Source: DAOTXN01 sp034435435
GTDB taxonomy: Bacteria > Chloroflexota > Anaerolineae > S140-20
Assembly (NCBI GenBank): GCA_034435435.1
Contig: DAOTXN010000126.1
Location: forward strand, 1 to 29,834
DNA length: 29,834 nt
Direction of reading: 5' to 3'
The position numbers were made by a program, and so were the translations under genes. The notes beneath the pieces are model-generated. The model did no database searches, was not told the DNA's origin, and saw nothing but the letters and a program-made list of their open reading frames with translations. The first letter of the stretch is position 1. Every line of letters begins with the position of its first letter. Positions 1 through 7,915 of the stretch are shown piece by piece.

Positions 1-28
1 TGGTTCCCAGTCAAAAGCGGAGCGGACG

Positions 29-64
29 CCCCGATTGATCGGGGTTTTCCCGGCTGAAGCCGGG
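29..64 (+). terminator. tandem GC hairpins, possible terminator of an upstream gene
   Basis: Two adjacent perfect hairpins are visible. The first pairs CCCCGAT (29-35) with ATCGGGG (38-44) around a 2-nt loop and is followed by TTTT. The second pairs CCCGGC (49-54) with GCCGGG (59-64). The first looks like a short intrinsic terminator for a gene lying left of the window, but the T run is only four bases. It could equally be part of a dispersed palindromic repeat. Confidence 0.4.
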
Positions 65-120
65 CTTCCAGCCCCGTTTTGTGCTGAGAACCATTGAGGA
101 GTGCTCACCCTTCAACTCAT

Positions 121-150
121 TTGAAACACACCCATTTTAGTCTTTAAGAT
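121..150 (+). promoter_or_regulatory. candidate sigma70-type promoter for fabF-fabH
   Basis: TTGAAA (121-126) is followed after 18 nt by TAAGAT (145-150), matching the consensus at 5/6 and 4/6 positions. It would give a leader of about 150 nt before fabF. Apart from this and the hairpins at 29-64 I see no gene or strong signal in 1-311. The GTAAC direct repeat found at the PHA promoters is absent here. Confidence 0.35.
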
Positions 151-311
151 GGATTATACAGAATTAACCCGGCAAATCAAGCGTTGGCGCTTAAGGAAAC
201 CCACACCCGTAAAGATCTGAACTTGCGCATCCTATTTCTGTAGGCGGTGTTATGAATGGAGAAATCAGCCTATGCATGCGACTGCCAAGGGCTTATGGAG
301 GGAAAAAAACC

Positions 312-1556
312 GTGAACGATCGTGTCGTCATTACCGGTATGGGCGCCATCACTCCTCTGGGCAACGACGTACCCACAACCTGGGCCGCGCTCGTCGCCGG
401 CAAGTCGGGCGTTGGCCTCGTGACTCAATTCGATGCCAGCGAATTTCCCGCCCGCATCGCCGGAGAAGTCAAAGAGTTCGACGCCGATGCAACCTTTGGT
501 CGGCGCGAAGCGCGCCGTATGGACCGCTACACCCAATTCGCGTTGGTCGCCGCCGACCAGGCCATAAAAGACGCTGGCCTGTCCATCACCGCCAACAACG
601 CTCCCCGCGTTGGGGTGGTCATCGGCAGCGGCGTGGGAGGCATCACCTCACTGCTGGAGCAGGCCGAGGTATTGCGCACGCGCGGCCTGCGCCGGGTTAG
701 CCCGTTTTTGATTCCGATGATGTTACAAGACACCGCGCCGGGCCAGGTCGCCATCAACTTTGGCTTAAAAGGCCCCAACTTTGCGGTCATTTCAGCCTGC
801 GCGACCGGAGCCAGCGCCATCGGCGAGGCCGCCGAGGTCATCCGGCGCGGCTCGGCCGACGTGATGCTGGCCGGGGGAGCCGAAGCAGGCATCGTGCCGA
901 TTGCTTTTGCGGGCTTTTGCATCATGCAGGCCGTCTCAACGCGCAACGACGAGCCACAACGGGCCTGCCGTCCCTTCGACGCGACCCGCGACGGCTTTGT
1001 GATCGCCGAAGGGGGGGGCGTGGTGGTGCTGGAGCGCGAGACCCACGCCCGCGCCCGCGGCGCGCGCATCTACGCCGAGGTCGCGGGATATGGCGCGACC
1101 GCCGACGCCTATCACATCACCGCGCCCGACGAGACGGGCGACGGCGCCGCGCGGGCCATGCAGATCGCGTTGGACACGGCCGGGCTGGCCCCGGAGCAAA
1201 TCGGCTATCTGAACGCCCACGGCACCAGCACCCCCCTCAACGACAAAGGCGAGACCCTGGCTATCAAAAAAGTCTTTGGCGACCATGCCTACCACTTGCC
1301 GATCAGCTCCACCAAGTCAATGACCGGCCATCTGTTGGGTGGGGCGGGGGCGGTGGAGGCCATTTTTAGCGCGTTGGCGCTTAACGAGGGCCTTGTGCCA
1401 CCCACCATTAACTATGAGCACCCGGATCCTGTGTGCGACCTGGACTATGTGCCCAACGAAGCGCGCCACGTTTCGGTGGAGGCTGTGATGTCCAACTCGT
1501 TCGGTTTTGGCGGTCACAACGCCTGTCTGATTTTCCGGCGGGTAAACGGAGCGTAG
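312..1556 (+). CDS. fabF: beta-ketoacyl-ACP synthase II (FabF)
   Basis: This is the elongating condensing enzyme of type II fatty acid synthesis; it joins malonyl-ACP to acyl-ACP in the cytoplasm. The GTG start at 312 is chosen because GGAGGG (297-302) lies 9 nt upstream. With that start the catalytic residues fall at Cys163 (SACATGAS), His303 (NAHGTSTP) and His340 (SMTGHLLG), the same numbers as in E. coli FabF. An ATG at 252 would add 20 residues of no family character. The length of 414 aa is normal, and the C-terminal NSFGFGGHN loop is present. It is followed 38 nt later by fabH on the same strand, so the two are probably co-transcribed. No acyl carrier protein gene lies between them. It could feed acyl chains to the PHA genes nearby, but that is inference. 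Confidence 0.95.
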   Translation: MNDRVVITGMGAITPLGNDVPTTWAALVAGKSGVGLVTQFDASEFPARIAGEVKEFDADATFGRREARRMDRYTQFALVAADQAIKDAGLSITANNAPRVGVVIGSGVGGITSLLEQAEVLRTRGLRRVSPFLIPMMLQDTAPGQVAINFGLKGPNFAVISACATGASAIGEAAEVIRRGSADVMLAGGAEAGIVPIAFAGFCIMQAVSTRNDEPQRACRPFDATRDGFVIAEGGGVVVLERETHARARGARIYAEVAGYGATADAYHITAPDETGDGAARAMQIALDTAGLAPEQIGYLNAHGTSTPLNDKGETLAIKKVFGDHAYHLPISSTKSMTGHLLGGAGAVEAIFSALALNEGLVPPTINYEHPDPVCDLDYVPNEARHVSVEAVMSNSFGFGGHNACLIFRRVNGA

Positions 1557-1594
1557 GAGCGCCGTTCACTTGCGCCCCTACAAGGGAGGGTATT

Positions 1595-2758
1595 ATGGCA
1601 CGCAATGGCCGCTACGCCCACATCGTGGGTTGGGGAATGTATGCCCCAGCGCACCGACGCACCAACGACGAGATCGCCGCGATGGTCGAGACCTCGGACG
1701 AGTGGATCACGAGCCGCACCGGGATCAAAGAACGGCGCATCGCTGCTCCACACGAAAGCACAGCGACGCTGGCCATACGGGCCGCCGAAGCCGCGCTGAC
1801 GGTGGCGAATCTACCGCCCGAACAGATTGATATGATCATCGTGGCCTCGGCTACGCCGGAGCACCTGTTCCCGGCGACGGCCTGCATCGTCCAAGACGCG
1901 CTGGGCGCCGAACGGGCCGGCGCTTTTGACTTGAGCGCCGCCTGCTCGGGCTTTATCTACGGCCTCAGCCTGGCCGCCCAGGCCATTCAAACCAGCGCCA
2001 TCGAAACGGCGTTGATCATCGGCTCGGAAACCTTGTCGCGCTTTGTAGATTGGAAGGACCGTGAGACGTGCATTTTGTTCGGCGACGGCGCTGGGGCGGT
2101 CGTGCTTGCCGCCCGCAATGAGCGCGGCGGGGTACTCTCTTGCACGATGCGCGCCGACGGTTCGGGCGCCGAATTACTTACCCTACCAGCCGGAGGCAGT
2201 CGCTATCCGGCTACCCTTGAGACGCTGGCCAACAACCAACACACTATCAAGATGAATGGCCGGGAAGTCTTTCGCTTTGCCACCACAGTGATGGCCGACG
2301 CTACCCGGGTCGTCCTGGACAAAGCCGGGTTGACGCTGGATGACGTGGCGCTGCTCATCCCGCATCAAGCCAACGACCGCATCATCCAGACCGCGGCCCG
2401 GCGGCTCAAATTCCCCGAAGACCGCGTCTTTATCAACCTGGACCGTTACGGTAACACCAGCAGCGCCTCCATTCCCATCGCGCTGTGCGAAGCCATCGCC
2501 GAGGGGCGCGTGCAGGCCGGCGACAAGCTGGTGTTGGTCGGTTTTGGCGCGGGACTGACGTGGGCAGCGGCGGCGGTGGAATGGGCCGCGCCCTGGCCGA
2601 TCGCCCCCTTAACGCGCCGGCAACGCCTGACGCGCCGCACCCGCCGCGGTCTGGCGCGGGTGCGCTCCTTGTGGCGGCGGCTGGGGCGGCGCTTTTGGGG
2701 CGCATGGCGCTGGCTGCAGGGCAAAAGCGAAGAACTGGACACCGAAAGACGCAAATGA
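1595..2758 (+). CDS. fabH: beta-ketoacyl-ACP synthase III (FabH) with Arg-rich C-terminal extension
   Basis: This KASIII-family enzyme would condense an acyl-CoA primer with malonyl-ACP to start fatty acid synthesis. The ATG at 1595 follows GGGAGGG (1584-1590) at a good distance. The triad is complete: Cys117 (LSAACSGF), His257 (IPHQAND) and Asn287 (RYGNTSSA). The normal FabH fold ends near residue 330 at a GFGAGLTW-type segment. About 55 further residues follow, with roughly 16 arginines and several tryptophans and an acidic-basic end. Family members are usually 310-335 aa; this one is 387. The tail could be a membrane, nucleic acid or granule-binding helix. The reading frame stays open with no sign of a frameshift, so I treat the tail as real. 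Its 3' end is part of the terminator shared with the converging phasin operon. Confidence 0.9.
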   Translation: MARNGRYAHIVGWGMYAPAHRRTNDEIAAMVETSDEWITSRTGIKERRIAAPHESTATLAIRAAEAALTVANLPPEQIDMIIVASATPEHLFPATACIVQDALGAERAGAFDLSAACSGFIYGLSLAAQAIQTSAIETALIIGSETLSRFVDWKDRETCILFGDGAGAVVLAARNERGGVLSCTMRADGSGAELLTLPAGGSRYPATLETLANNQHTIKMNGREVFRFATTVMADATRVVLDKAGLTLDDVALLIPHQANDRIIQTAARRLKFPEDRVFINLDRYGNTSSASIPIALCEAIAEGRVQAGDKLVLVGFGAGLTWAAAAVEWAAPWPIAPLTRRQRLTRRTRRGLARVRSLWRRLGRRFWGAWRWLQGKSEELDTERRK

Positions 2759-2789
2759 GCGCAGATTTGCCTTGTGGCTATCTGCGCTC
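2757..2789. terminator. bidirectional terminator hairpin between fabH and the phasin operon
   Basis: A perfect 10-bp inverted repeat, GAGCGCAGAT (2757-2766) with ATCTGCGCTC (2780-2789), spans the fabH stop codon. The loop can add a GCC/GGC stem around TTGT. It sits between converging genes (stops at 2758 and 2819), where a two-way terminator is expected. There is no strong T run. Confidence 0.5.
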
Positions 2790-2818
2790 ACTCGTCCTGG
2801 TCTTCAGGTTCGAGCTGA

Positions 2819-3190
2819 TTAGGCCTTTTTCTGCGCTGCGATAAACTCGTCCACTTTTTCCGAGAGCGCCTGCACCTGCCGCTCAAGAGCCTTGAGCGTG
2901 GTCTGCGTCATCTCGAGTTGGGCCGACAACGCGGTGTGCACGGCCTTGGCGAACTGATCCTGCAATTGCTGCGAGCCTTCCAGCGTCTTGTCCACGGCCT
3001 GGCCCACCCGCTCGTGCGCGGTTTTGGACTCTTCGACGGCCCGGTCCACGGCCTTGGCAATTTGCTCTTGCAGCACCTTGGAGCCTTCCATCGCCTTTTC
3101 CATGGACTTGAACATCAGCTCCATATTGCCGCTGACGAACCGCTCCCACATTTCCAGGTTCTTGTCAAACAAAGTCTTTTCCTCAGTCAT
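2819..3190 (-). CDS. phasin-like coiled-coil protein
   Basis: A 123-aa acidic, Ala/Gln/Glu-rich protein predicted to be almost all helix. The ATG at 3190 is preferred over an upstream in-frame start because GGGAGG (3200-3205) lies 9 nt before it. The N-terminus (about residues 5-35, FDKNLEMWERFVSGNMELMF) is amphipathic. Residues 40-85 repeat a KAVD/AV(D/E)xxLEGS-like pattern, and the last 40 residues form a heptad coiled coil ending in a KKA tail. This is the build of phasins and other PHA granule-coating proteins. There is no enzyme motif. Its start overlaps the end of the preceding WRG-phasin gene by 8 nt, so translation is probably coupled. Function is inferred from composition and from nearby PHA genes, not from a diagnostic motif. 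Confidence 0.65.
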   Translation of the reverse strand: MTEEKTLFDKNLEMWERFVSGNMELMFKSMEKAMEGSKVLQEQIAKAVDRAVEESKTAHERVGQAVDKTLEGSQQLQDQFAKAVHTALSAQLEMTQTTLKALERQVQALSEKVDEFIAAQKKA

Positions 3191-3689
3191 TTGATTTGCC
3201 TCCCTTTTTCTCTTTACTTTTTTCCAGCGCTTCCACACGCGCCGTCAATCCCGTGATCTGTTCACTCAGTTGATCCAGGCGGGCCAGGATCGCGCCTTGC
3301 TCCGCGCCGGCCATGCCCCAAGCCTTCAACGTGTTGCCCACGGCCTGATCCACCTGGCTACGAAAAGCCGCCGATTGTTGCATCATCTGTTCAGCCGCCT
3401 GACTCCACACCTCGGCCATACGCGGCCCCCAGTCGCCCCACAATTTCGTCATTTCTCTGCCCAGGTCGCCAAAAGGGTTGTGCTCGCTCATCTGTCCTTC
3501 GTCCTTCAAGCTCTCTACGGTTTGCTCCACCACGCGCCCCTGCATAAACTGGACGGCCTGGGCAAAAGTGGCGAAATTCTGCTCCGCGCCGCTCTGCACG
3601 TGTTGGATCAACCCGCGCCAGCGGGCGCTCTGATCCTCGCTCATTTCGCGCACAAAGCGCACTACAAAAGAAGTCGTCTCGTGGGACAT
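3183..3689 (-). CDS. two-part protein: unrecognised WRG domain plus phasin/PhaE-like half
   Basis: A 168-aa protein in two parts. Residues 1-55 (key residues SF-RF, W24-R-G, H30-V-Q, E-Q, F-A) match the stand-alone protein at 8024-8245; I do not recognise this domain. Residues 67-168 begin again with Met67 (NPFGDLGREM...), are helical with Trp-rich turns, and end in a coiled coil and Lys-rich tail. This half resembles the PhaE-like protein at 11272-11610 (a DPF/NPF start, paired Trp, LxxLxxR coiled coil). The link between the halves is encoded by a remnant of the GACGAAG heptamer repeat. AAGGA precedes the internal ATG (3489-3491), so the second half might also be made alone. The ATG at 3689 follows AGGAT. 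It is the first gene after the operator at 3721-3752. Likely role: PHA granule coat or synthase accessory protein. Confidence 0.7.
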   Translation of the reverse strand: MSHETTSFVVRFVREMSEDQSARWRGLIQHVQSGAEQNFATFAQAVQFMQGRVVEQTVESLKDEGQMSEHNPFGDLGREMTKLWGDWGPRMAEVWSQAAEQMMQQSAAFRSQVDQAVGNTLKAWGMAGAEQGAILARLDQLSEQITGLTARVEALEKSKEKKGGKSND

Positions 3690-3720
3690 CGTTACATCCT
3701 CGTTCCATCAGAACGCCTTC

Positions 3721-3752
3721 AATATAACACAAGCGAGTTACGGGAGAGTTAC
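3721..3752 (-). promoter_or_regulatory. SARP-type operator and extended -10 promoter of the phasin operon
   Basis: On the minus strand GTAAC (3752-3748), 6 nt, GTAAC (3741-3737), 10 nt, then TATATT (3726-3721) with TGT just before it. In full both repeats read CCGTAAC. The start-to-start period is 11 bp, one helical turn, so both copies face the same side of the DNA and lie where a -35 box would be. The layout is identical at 7918-7949 and 27889-27920. The upstream repeat includes the stop codon of the SARP/BTAD gene (3749-3751). Binding by a SARP-like activator is inferred from what is known of AfsR/ActII-ORF4 sites. Confidence 0.75.
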
Positions 3753-4522
3753 GGGGGAAGAATGATTTGCCGGTAGAGGCGTTGAGTTTCGGGCATGGGG
3801 TCCAGACCCAGCTCGTCGCACAGGGCGCGCAGACAACGCTGATAGGCGCGGACTGCCAGTGGACGATTACCTCGCCGTTGATGAGCCAGCATGAGCACGC
3901 GATAGGCCTCTTCCCAGCAGGCGTCGCGGGCCAGGACCGCCTCGGCCAAAGTGATGGCCTCTTGGTCTTGTCCTCCCTGCAACACCAGCTTGGCCAGCCG
4001 GCTGGCGCTCGAAAGGTACAGCGTCAGCAGGCGCTCGCGCTCGGCGCTGGCCCAGTCTTCGTAAAGCGCGTCGGGTAGATAATCGCCCTGGTAGAGGGCC
4101 ACGGCGGCGCGGTAGCCCTCCATAGCCCGCTCGGGATGGCCGGATTCGTCCCTTGCAGCGCCGTTGACCTTCTCGGCGAAGGCTTCAGCGTCCACGCTCC
4201 ACCCAAAAGGCGCCAGTCCATAGGCCGTCCCTTGCCGCTGGACAAACTGCGACTCGGCCCGGGGCCGACGACCAGGCTCCAACGCCGTCAACAGCGCGTT
4301 GAGAGCCACTTTGAAATCGCGGTCGGCGCGCTCGCCGTCCAGGTCAGGCCACAGGTCAAAGGTGATACGTTCTTTGGATGTCAGCGCCCGACGGCGCGTG
4401 ACCAAGTACTGCAAGAGCGCGCGGGCTTTTTCGCGGCCCCAATCGGCGATTTCGACGCCATCGGCCCGCCACACGCGAAACTGGCCCAGGGTTTGGACAG
4501 CAAATCCAGGGTTTTGATTCAT
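3749..4522 (-). CDS. SARP-like transcriptional activator (OmpR-type winged helix plus BTAD)
   Basis: A 257-aa regulator. Residues about 8-105 form an OmpR/PhoB-type winged helix (VQTLGQFRVW start, REKARALLQYL helix, DLWPDLDGE, FKVALNALLTALEP recognition helix region, GTAYGL wing). Residues about 108-257 form the bacterial transcriptional activator domain (YRAAVALYQGDYLPD, DWASAERERL, then TPR-like helices to LDPMPETQRLY). The size and order match small Streptomyces SARPs. It is closely similar to the C-terminal third of the divergent 4626-7883 protein but lacks the ATPase and TPR sensor. The ATG at 4522 has a possible minus-strand -10 TAAAAT at 4537-4532. The gene sits directly upstream of the phasin operon, and its stop codon lies inside that operon's operator. 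Probable target: the three GTAAC direct-repeat promoters in this window. Confidence 0.88.
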   Translation of the reverse strand: MNQNPGFAVQTLGQFRVWRADGVEIADWGREKARALLQYLVTRRRALTSKERITFDLWPDLDGERADRDFKVALNALLTALEPGRRPRAESQFVQRQGTAYGLAPFGWSVDAEAFAEKVNGAARDESGHPERAMEGYRAAVALYQGDYLPDALYEDWASAERERLLTLYLSSASRLAKLVLQGGQDQEAITLAEAVLARDACWEEAYRVLMLAHQRRGNRPLAVRAYQRCLRALCDELGLDPMPETQRLYRQIILPP

Positions 4523-4587
4523 CGCGAACGCATTTTACACCAAGCTGCGCTTCAGCGAAAGACTCTGCGCCGCGCCAGTCGTCACAT

Positions 4588-4616
4588 TTGCTCCAGCCAT
4601 ACCGCAATGGTACAAT
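4588..4616 (+). promoter_or_regulatory. candidate promoter giving a near-leaderless transcript
   Basis: TTGCTC (4588-4593), 17 nt, TACAAT (4611-4616), then the ATG at 4626 only 9 nt after the -10. Transcription from here would start almost at the ATG, and there is no Shine-Dalgarno sequence, so the mRNA is probably leaderless. The -10 matches the consensus at 5/6 positions, the -35 at 3/6. Confidence 0.45.
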
Positions 4617-4625
4617 ACAGGCGCA

Positions 4626-7600
4626 ATGTACCACGAACAACTGGCTATCCGCACCAAACTCATCCCCCCGCGCCCGCGCCGCCGCACGCTGCACCGGCCC
4701 CGCCTGACCGCCCGCCTGGCCGAGGCGCTGGACTATCGCCTGACGCTGGTGCACGCCGGGGCCGGCTATGGCAAAAGCACCGCGCTGGCGGCGCTGGCGG
4801 ATCTGAATGTTCCCCTGGCCTGGTACAGCGTCGCCGACGAAGACCAGGACCCGCTCGTTTTTACCGCGCACCTGATCTATGCTTTCCAACACACGCTGGC
4901 CGGATTGCCGCAGGCGCCGCTGTTCGCGCTGGAGCGCCAGAGCGACCAACGCGACCCCGGCGCCTGGAACGCCGTCATGGATGCGCTGATCAACGCGCTG
5001 AGCGAGGCGCTGCCAGGCCCCACGCTGCTCGTCCTCGACGACTACCACTGGGTGAGCGACGTCCCCACTATCGCGGCTATCGTGGACCGCCTGGTGAGCT
5101 ATGCTCCGGGCGATTTACACGTCATCCTGTCCGGGCGTCATGTCCCGGCCCTGCCGGGCCTCGTCGTGTGGCGCGCGCGGGGCGAATTGCTGGAAATTGA
5201 CCACCGCGACCTGGCCTTCACCGCCGACGAAGCCCGTACACTCTATCACAGCCATCGCCTGAGCTCCACCGCTATCGAATCTCTGATTCAGGAGACCGAA
5301 GGCTGGGCCATCGCGCTACAGCTCATCGAACAACGCCTGCACGCCGGCGCTGCGCCAGACTTGCTCGCGGCCCACCTCTCACCGGGCGACCTTTTCGCTT
5401 TCCTGGCCCAGGAAGTCCTGCAGCAACAACCCGCAGACCTTCAGGCCTTCATGCTCGATACCTCCGTTCTGCGCCAGATGACCCCCGCCGCATGTAACGC
5501 GCTGTGTCCGGGCCAGGACAGCATCGCCTACCTGGCCCATCTGCACGAGCGCGACCTGTTCGTGATTGACCTGGGTGATGAGAGCAGCCGCTATCACCGT
5601 CTATTCCACGACTTTCTGCGCGGGCGACTGGCGCCAGAGCGCGCCGCCGGGCTACACCAGCGCGCTGCGGAGCATTTTCGCTTGGCGGGCGACGAGGAAG
5701 CCACGATTTACCATTTCCTGGCCGCGGCCGCCCACCTGGAGGCCGCCACGGTGATAGAGGAAACCGGCGAAAAGATGGTCCGCCAGGGCCGGCTGGATAC
5801 GCTGGCCGGATGGATCGGACAATTGCCGCCAGACGTACTTGATGCGCACCCGGCTCTACTGACCTACCTGGGCGACATTGCCCGCCTGCACAGCCGTTTC
5901 GATGAGGCCCTGGGCTGGTACGCCCAGGCCGAGGCGCGCTGGCGCACTATCAGCGACCGGGCGGGCGCCAGCCGGGCCTTACAACGGCAAGCCCTGGTCT
6001 ACCTGGACACCGTGCGCCCGGCCCGCGCCGAAAACCTGCTCAAAGAGGCATTGCGTCTGAGCGAGGGTCAACAAGACCGCCACGACCGCGCCCGCATGCT
6101 GGAGCTATTGGCCGAAAACCAGCTCAATCTGGGCCACCCTGAAGAGGCCCAGCGATTGCGGGCCGAAGCTCGCCAACTGCGCCAAGAAGGCCCCAGCGAA
6201 GACCAATTGAGCGTGCGCGTGCTCATCCGCACCGGTCAACTGGACCGCGCCCGCACCCTCCTCGAACAACAAGCCGCCTCCCAATTTTCCAATTTCCTAG
6301 TCTACCAATCTACTCACTCGCCCCCCTCCCGTTCCCACCACTCTCACCGCGAAACCCCTTTGTTACTGGCGCTGGTCTACGCCTTTCAGGGGCAGGCCGA
6401 GGCGGCCTTCCAGACCGCTCAGGCCGGCATCGCCATCGGACAGCGCCTAGAGTCGCCGTTTGTCACCGCCGTCGGCTACATGCGACTGGGGCACGCCTGG
6501 CTCATCCGCACCGAAGCAGACGCGCACCTGCGGGCCATCGAGTGCTACCGCCAGGCCATCGCGCTGGGCGAAGCGATGGCGGTGCAACGCACCCGCGTCG
6601 AAGCCCAATGGGGCTTGTGTCGCGCCTACGGTTTTCACGGCGACCTCGCCGCGGCCGAAGAAGCCGCCGCCCTAGGCGTGCATATCGGAAGGCAGGCCGG
6701 GGACCCCTGGGTAGTAGCCCTGGTTGAGCTGACCCTGGGAGCCAGTTATGTCTTGTCCGGGCGCTACGCCGAGGCGGCTGACATCCTAATCCGCGTCGTT
6801 GGCGCGTTTCGCGACTGCTCAGACACTTTTGGACGCGCCGCCGCTCGCCTGTGGTTGGCGCTGGCCTACCTACGGTTGGGACAGGAGGAGCGCGCGCTGG
6901 AGAGCGCCGACGAACTGTTCCACCTCACAGAAATCCACGGCTACCAGCACCTCTTTGCGCAGCGGGCGCTGCTTGGCCCCCCCGACAACCGCATCTTGGT
7001 CCCCTTGCTGTTGCAGGCCCGCCGCCATCGCCGCCATGCCAGCACCGTCGAGCAATTGCTGAATCAGATGGGACTGTCTCATATCGAATTTCACCCCGGC
7101 TACCGCTTGCGGGTGCAGACCCTAGGGCCTTTCCGCGTGTGGCGGGGCATGCACGAAGTGGATGCCCGCGAGTGGCGGCGCTCCAAAGCCCTGCAACTCT
7201 TTCAACTACTCCTCACCCACCGCGGGCGGATGCTGCAGCGCGAAGAAATCGTAGATACCCTGTGGCCCGAGCTAGAGCCGGACGCGGTCCAGCGTAATTT
7301 CAAAGTCGCCCTGAACGCGGTCAACAAGGCCCTGGAACCCGACCGGCCAGCAGGTGAAGAGCCGGCCTACATCGCCCGGCATGGCAGCACGTATGGTCTG
7401 CGCCCTGGGGCTGACCTGTGGCTCGACGCTCACGAGTTCCAGCAATTCATTGAAACAGGCGACCAACAGCGCGACCCCGCTCTGGCCGCCGGCGCTTATC
7501 AGCGCGCTTTGGAACTTTATCAAGGCGAGTATCTACAAGATGCGCTTTACGAGGACTGGGCCAGCGAGGAGCGGGAGCGGCTGCTGGCGCTATATCTGCG

Positions 7601-7883
7601 CACGGCCGAAAAGCTGGCCGCCGTGCAGTTGGAGCAAGGGCGCTACGACGACGCCATCAACTTGTGCCGGCGCATCCTGGCCCGCGACGACTGCTGGGAA
7701 CGGGCCTATCGGCTGATGATGGTGGCATACACCCGCCAGGGCAACCGGCCCCACGCCTTGCGAGTCTATCAGACCTGCGAAGAGACCTTGCGGCGCGAGC
7801 TTGAGATTGAGCCAGGTCTTGCGACTCGTCACCTGCACGCGCACATCGCCGACAACAAGGCCTTCGATCATCTGACCATCTAG
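4626..7883 (+). CDS. MalT-like STAND ATPase regulator with TPRs and C-terminal SARP/BTAD output
   Basis: A 1085-aa signal-integrating regulator. Residues 1-300 form the NTPase: Walker A GAGYGKST at 45-52 and Walker B LLVLDD near 133-138, with the KLIPPRPRRR N-terminus typical of the MalT/LuxR-large group. A winged-helix linker and TPR-like helices follow (about 300-820), expected to bind an inducer or partner. Instead of a LuxR helix-turn-helix the protein ends in an OmpR-type winged helix (about 829-930) and a BTAD (about 935-1075) that closely resemble the small divergent regulator at 3749-4522. Residues about 552-577 (SNFLVYQST, Ser/His/Pro-rich) look foreign and coincide with a repeat-derived insert. 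It is transcribed toward the PHA operon, whose operator begins 35 nt after its stop. Likely effector is unknown. Family assignment is secure; the regulatory target is inferred. Confidence 0.9.
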   Translation: MYHEQLAIRTKLIPPRPRRRTLHRPRLTARLAEALDYRLTLVHAGAGYGKSTALAALADLNVPLAWYSVADEDQDPLVFTAHLIYAFQHTLAGLPQAPLFALERQSDQRDPGAWNAVMDALINALSEALPGPTLLVLDDYHWVSDVPTIAAIVDRLVSYAPGDLHVILSGRHVPALPGLVVWRARGELLEIDHRDLAFTADEARTLYHSHRLSSTAIESLIQETEGWAIALQLIEQRLHAGAAPDLLAAHLSPGDLFAFLAQEVLQQQPADLQAFMLDTSVLRQMTPAACNALCPGQDSIAYLAHLHERDLFVIDLGDESSRYHRLFHDFLRGRLAPERAAGLHQRAAEHFRLAGDEEATIYHFLAAAAHLEAATVIEETGEKMVRQGRLDTLAGWIGQLPPDVLDAHPALLTYLGDIARLHSRFDEALGWYAQAEARWRTISDRAGASRALQRQALVYLDTVRPARAENLLKEALRLSEGQQDRHDRARMLELLAENQLNLGHPEEAQRLRAEARQLRQEGPSEDQLSVRVLIRTGQLDRARTLLEQQAASQFSNFLVYQSTHSPPSRSHHSHRETPLLLALVYAFQGQAEAAFQTAQAGIAIGQRLESPFVTAVGYMRLGHAWLIRTEADAHLRAIECYRQAIALGEAMAVQRTRVEAQWGLCRAYGFHGDLAAAEEAAALGVHIGRQAGDPWVVALVELTLGASYVLSGRYAEAADILIRVVGAFRDCSDTFGRAAARLWLALAYLRLGQEERALESADELFHLTEIHGYQHLFAQRALLGPPDNRILVPLLLQARRHRRHASTVEQLLNQMGLSHIEFHPGYRLRVQTLGPFRVWRGMHEVDAREWRRSKALQLFQLLLTHRGRMLQREEIVDTLWPELEPDAVQRNFKVALNAVNKALEPDRPAGEEPAYIARHGSTYGLRPGADLWLDAHEFQQFIETGDQQRDPALAAGAYQRALELYQGEYLQDALYEDWASEERERLLALYLRTAEKLAAVQLEQGRYDDAINLCRRILARDDCWERAYRLMMVAYTRQGNRPHALRVYQTCEETLRRELEIEPGLATRHLHAHIADNKAFDHLTI
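6281..6355 (+). repeat. iterated-word repeat inserted in frame in the regulator gene
   Basis: Within the TPR region the GC-rich codon pattern breaks into a pyrimidine-rich stretch with CCAATTTTCC, CCAATTTCC and CTACCAATCTACTC, words of the same type as the intergenic ATTGG and GTAGAT repeats elsewhere in the window. The encoded Ser/His/Pro-rich segment does not look like TPR helix. Confidence 0.55.
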
Positions 7884-7885
7884 TC

Positions 7886-7915
7886 GCCGGCTGACTCCTG
7901 ACCGCTGACGGCTAC
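7886..7915 (+). repeat. short CTGACCGCTGA-type iterated repeat
   Basis: Just after the regulator stop codon the sequence cycles through CTGACTCC, TGACCGC and TGACGGC. The same words form the longer repeat at 27822-27878. Both copies end next to a GTAAC operator. Confidence 0.5.

Noticed and set aside
180..195. GCGTTGGCGCTTAA shared with 1371-1385
   Set aside because: Short match, one copy in coding DNA; likely chance.
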